This document shows, piece after piece, positions 6,901 to 7,954 of a stretch of 7,954 nucleotides of DNA. The notes under the pieces are model-generated. The model did not search any database and was not told the origin of the DNA. It saw nothing but the letters and a program-made list of their open reading frames with translations. Source of the DNA: Ideonella sp. GTDB taxonomy: Bacteria; Pseudomonadota; Gammaproteobacteria; Burkholderiales; Burkholderiaceae_C. The stretch lies in the NCBI RefSeq assembly GCF_016702655.1, contig NZ_JADJDO010000031.1, positions 1 through 7,954 on the forward strand, given 5' to 3'. Every line of letters begins with the position of its first letter. Position 1 is the stretch's first letter. Position numbers and translations under genes: made by a program.

Positions 6901-7583
6901 CAACCGCGCTTGAACTCATCACTGACGCGATGGGCGAGATAGGCGCCGTCGAGGCCGGGCAATCCGTATCGGCCGAGGATGCCGCGCTTGGGCTGCGGGT
7001 GCTCAATCGCCTGTTCCAGCGCTGGTCGAACATGCGCCTGCTACAGCCGGTGCTCGACGAACTATCGGTCACGCTGACCGGCGCCGCATCGTACACACTG
7101 GGGCCTGGTGGATCGCCTGCCGTGACGCGGCCGATCAAGGTGCTGTCGGCGACGTATGTCGATACCGGCGGCCTCGAATACCCGGTGCGGATCGTCACGC
7201 GCGAGCAATGGGACGCGATCCCGAACAAGGCCGATACGGGCACCTATCCCGAGTGCATCTGGTACGCGGCCGAAGTCACGAACGGGATTGTCTACGCCTA
7301 CCCGAAGGCGTCTAGCGGAGCGCTCAAGCTCGACGTACTCACGAACATGCAGGCGCTGGCGCTGTCGGGCACTCTGACGCTACCCGATGGCTACGAGTCG
7401 GCGATTGTGCCGACGCTGGCCGACGACCTGGCGCCGCACTACAGCAAGGCGACGCCGGCCGACGTGCGCCGCAGTGCGGCGGGCGCTGTGCGGGCGCTCA
7501 AGCGGACCAATCACGAGCCGATTCTTGCGGTGCAGGAAATGGCACTAGTCGGGCAAACCGGCGACATCGAAAGGGGCTACTGA
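6897..7583 (+). CDS. P22 gp4-like head-completion / tail accessory protein
   Basis: 228 residues, ATG overlapping the previous stop (ATGA). Proteins of this type bind under the portal after packaging, hold the DNA in and provide the platform for the tail. Seen: the N-terminal helical part TALELITDAMGEIG (2-15), then AEDAALGLRVLNRLFQRWSN (25-44), a pattern typical of gp4-like adaptors. A beta-rich middle follows (about 58-150), including ITREQWDAIPNK. A late LPDGYESAIVPTLADDLAPH stretch (160-179) leads to a final helical segment (about 185-215). P22 gp4 is shorter (about 166 residues), but longer gp4-like adaptors with this layout are common in podoviruses. Position after the coat module agrees. 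Confidence in the gp4-like class is good; detailed partners are inferred from P22. Confidence 0.8.
   Translation: MTTALELITDAMGEIGAVEAGQSVSAEDAALGLRVLNRLFQRWSNMRLLQPVLDELSVTLTGAASYTLGPGGSPAVTRPIKVLSATYVDTGGLEYPVRIVTREQWDAIPNKADTGTYPECIWYAAEVTNGIVYAYPKASSGALKLDVLTNMQALALSGTLTLPDGYESAIVPTLADDLAPHYSKATPADVRRSAAGAVRALKRTNHEPILAVQEMALVGQTGDIERGY
7570..7575 (+). promoter_or_regulatory. Shine-Dalgarno site of the last gene
   Basis: AAGGGG lies 7 nt before ATG 7583, within the last codons of the gp4-like gene. With the TGATG overlap (7581-7585) it sets the start of the final gene. Confidence 0.6.
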
Positions 7584-7954
7584 TGGCTGATGCAACTCAA
7601 TTCGCCTGCGGGGCGTTCTCGAACTCTGATGTTGACTCGGCAGAGGACGTGCTGAATATCGGCGTCCGGGGCGCGAAACGCTGTGGCTATCATTCGTCGT
7701 CGGCACGGCGAATCTGTCTGCGTTCACGGTCGAGTTTCAGATCCACGAGGATGGCGGCTGGGCGAGTATCGCATCAGTCGCCGCGGACTACACGGCACCC
7801 GAGGGCCCGGTGCTTGGCGCGTCCGGCGACCTCACTGCGGCGGCGTCAGGCGCCACAGTGCATTTTCTGTCGCTCGACGTGCGCGCGGTGGCATCGGTGC
7901 GCATCCGGGCCGCGGGCACCTCGTCAACGATTACCGGCCACTACGGGATGAACT
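7583..7954 (+). CDS. Beta-rich phage structural protein, frameshifted and cut by window end
   Basis: Starts at ATG 7583 (TGATG overlap, good ribosome site). The first 32 codons (MADATQFACG..., DVLNIGVRGAK) look real, but after 7678 this frame becomes Arg/Ser/Pro-rich and stops at TGA 7949-7951. The -1 frame from 7675 reads TLWLSFVVGTANLSAFTVEF and continues open to the window end. It is rich in alternating hydrophobic residues, Gly and Thr, as in a beta sandwich, and has no start codon of its own (in-frame TGA at 7633). Joining the two, for example by restoring one A in the GAAAC run at 7675-7679, gives a smooth '...GVRGAKTLWLSFVVG...' protein of at least 124 residues. It sits where a P22-like cluster has head-tail connector genes, so a virion role is likely. 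The exact role is not recognised. The break may be a sequence error, a mutation or recoding. Confidence 0.72.

Noticed and set aside
1..7954. tRNA genes, CRISPR arrays, insertion sequences, integrase, att sites, diversity-generating retroelement
   Set aside because: I looked for these and saw no cloverleaf, spaced direct repeats, transposase, recombinase or reverse transcriptase motifs.

Overview
This window is the head-morphogenesis block of a tailed phage or prophage with a short (podovirus-like) tail. All genes run on the + strand and are tightly packed. DNA is GC-rich, with codon use favouring G/C in third positions. Together with the style of the proteins this suggests a betaproteobacterial host (Burkholderia, Bordetella or similar), but the host is inferred and not shown by the sequence.

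The gene order follows the P22-type head module: small terminase (1-381), large terminase (384-1730), P22-like portal (1727-3791, interrupted by a frameshift), scaffold (3796-4545), P22-like coat protein (4560-5756), a small probable virion protein (5775-6011), a GT-A-like glycosyltransferase (6042-6734), a 60-residue basic protein (6718-6900), a gp4-like head-completion/tail adaptor (6897-7583), and a beta-rich protein that is frameshifted and cut by the window end (7583-7954). Terminase binds and cuts the DNA and pumps it through the portal. The scaffold directs coat assembly and the gp4-like protein would close the portal after packaging. The glycosyltransferase is the clear extra gene.

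Genes overlap by ATGA (1727, 6897) or TGATG (7583) or lie within about 20 nt of each other, so one polycistronic late transcript with translational coupling is likely. No promoter, tRNA, CRISPR array, integrase or insertion sequence was seen, and no stretch above 300 bases lacks a gene.

The most notable points are: (1) a +1 frame change in the portal near 3512 that separates its coiled-coil C-terminus; (2) a -1 frame change near 7676 in the last gene; (3) a C(UUCG)G hairpin at 6019-6034 between a candidate Shine-Dalgarno sequence and the glycosyltransferase start, in a region that also holds a 9-codon ORF; (4) a perfect 10-bp inverted repeat inside the 60-residue gene; (5) the glycosyltransferase placed among capsid genes. 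Nothing here clearly amounts to a wholly new system.
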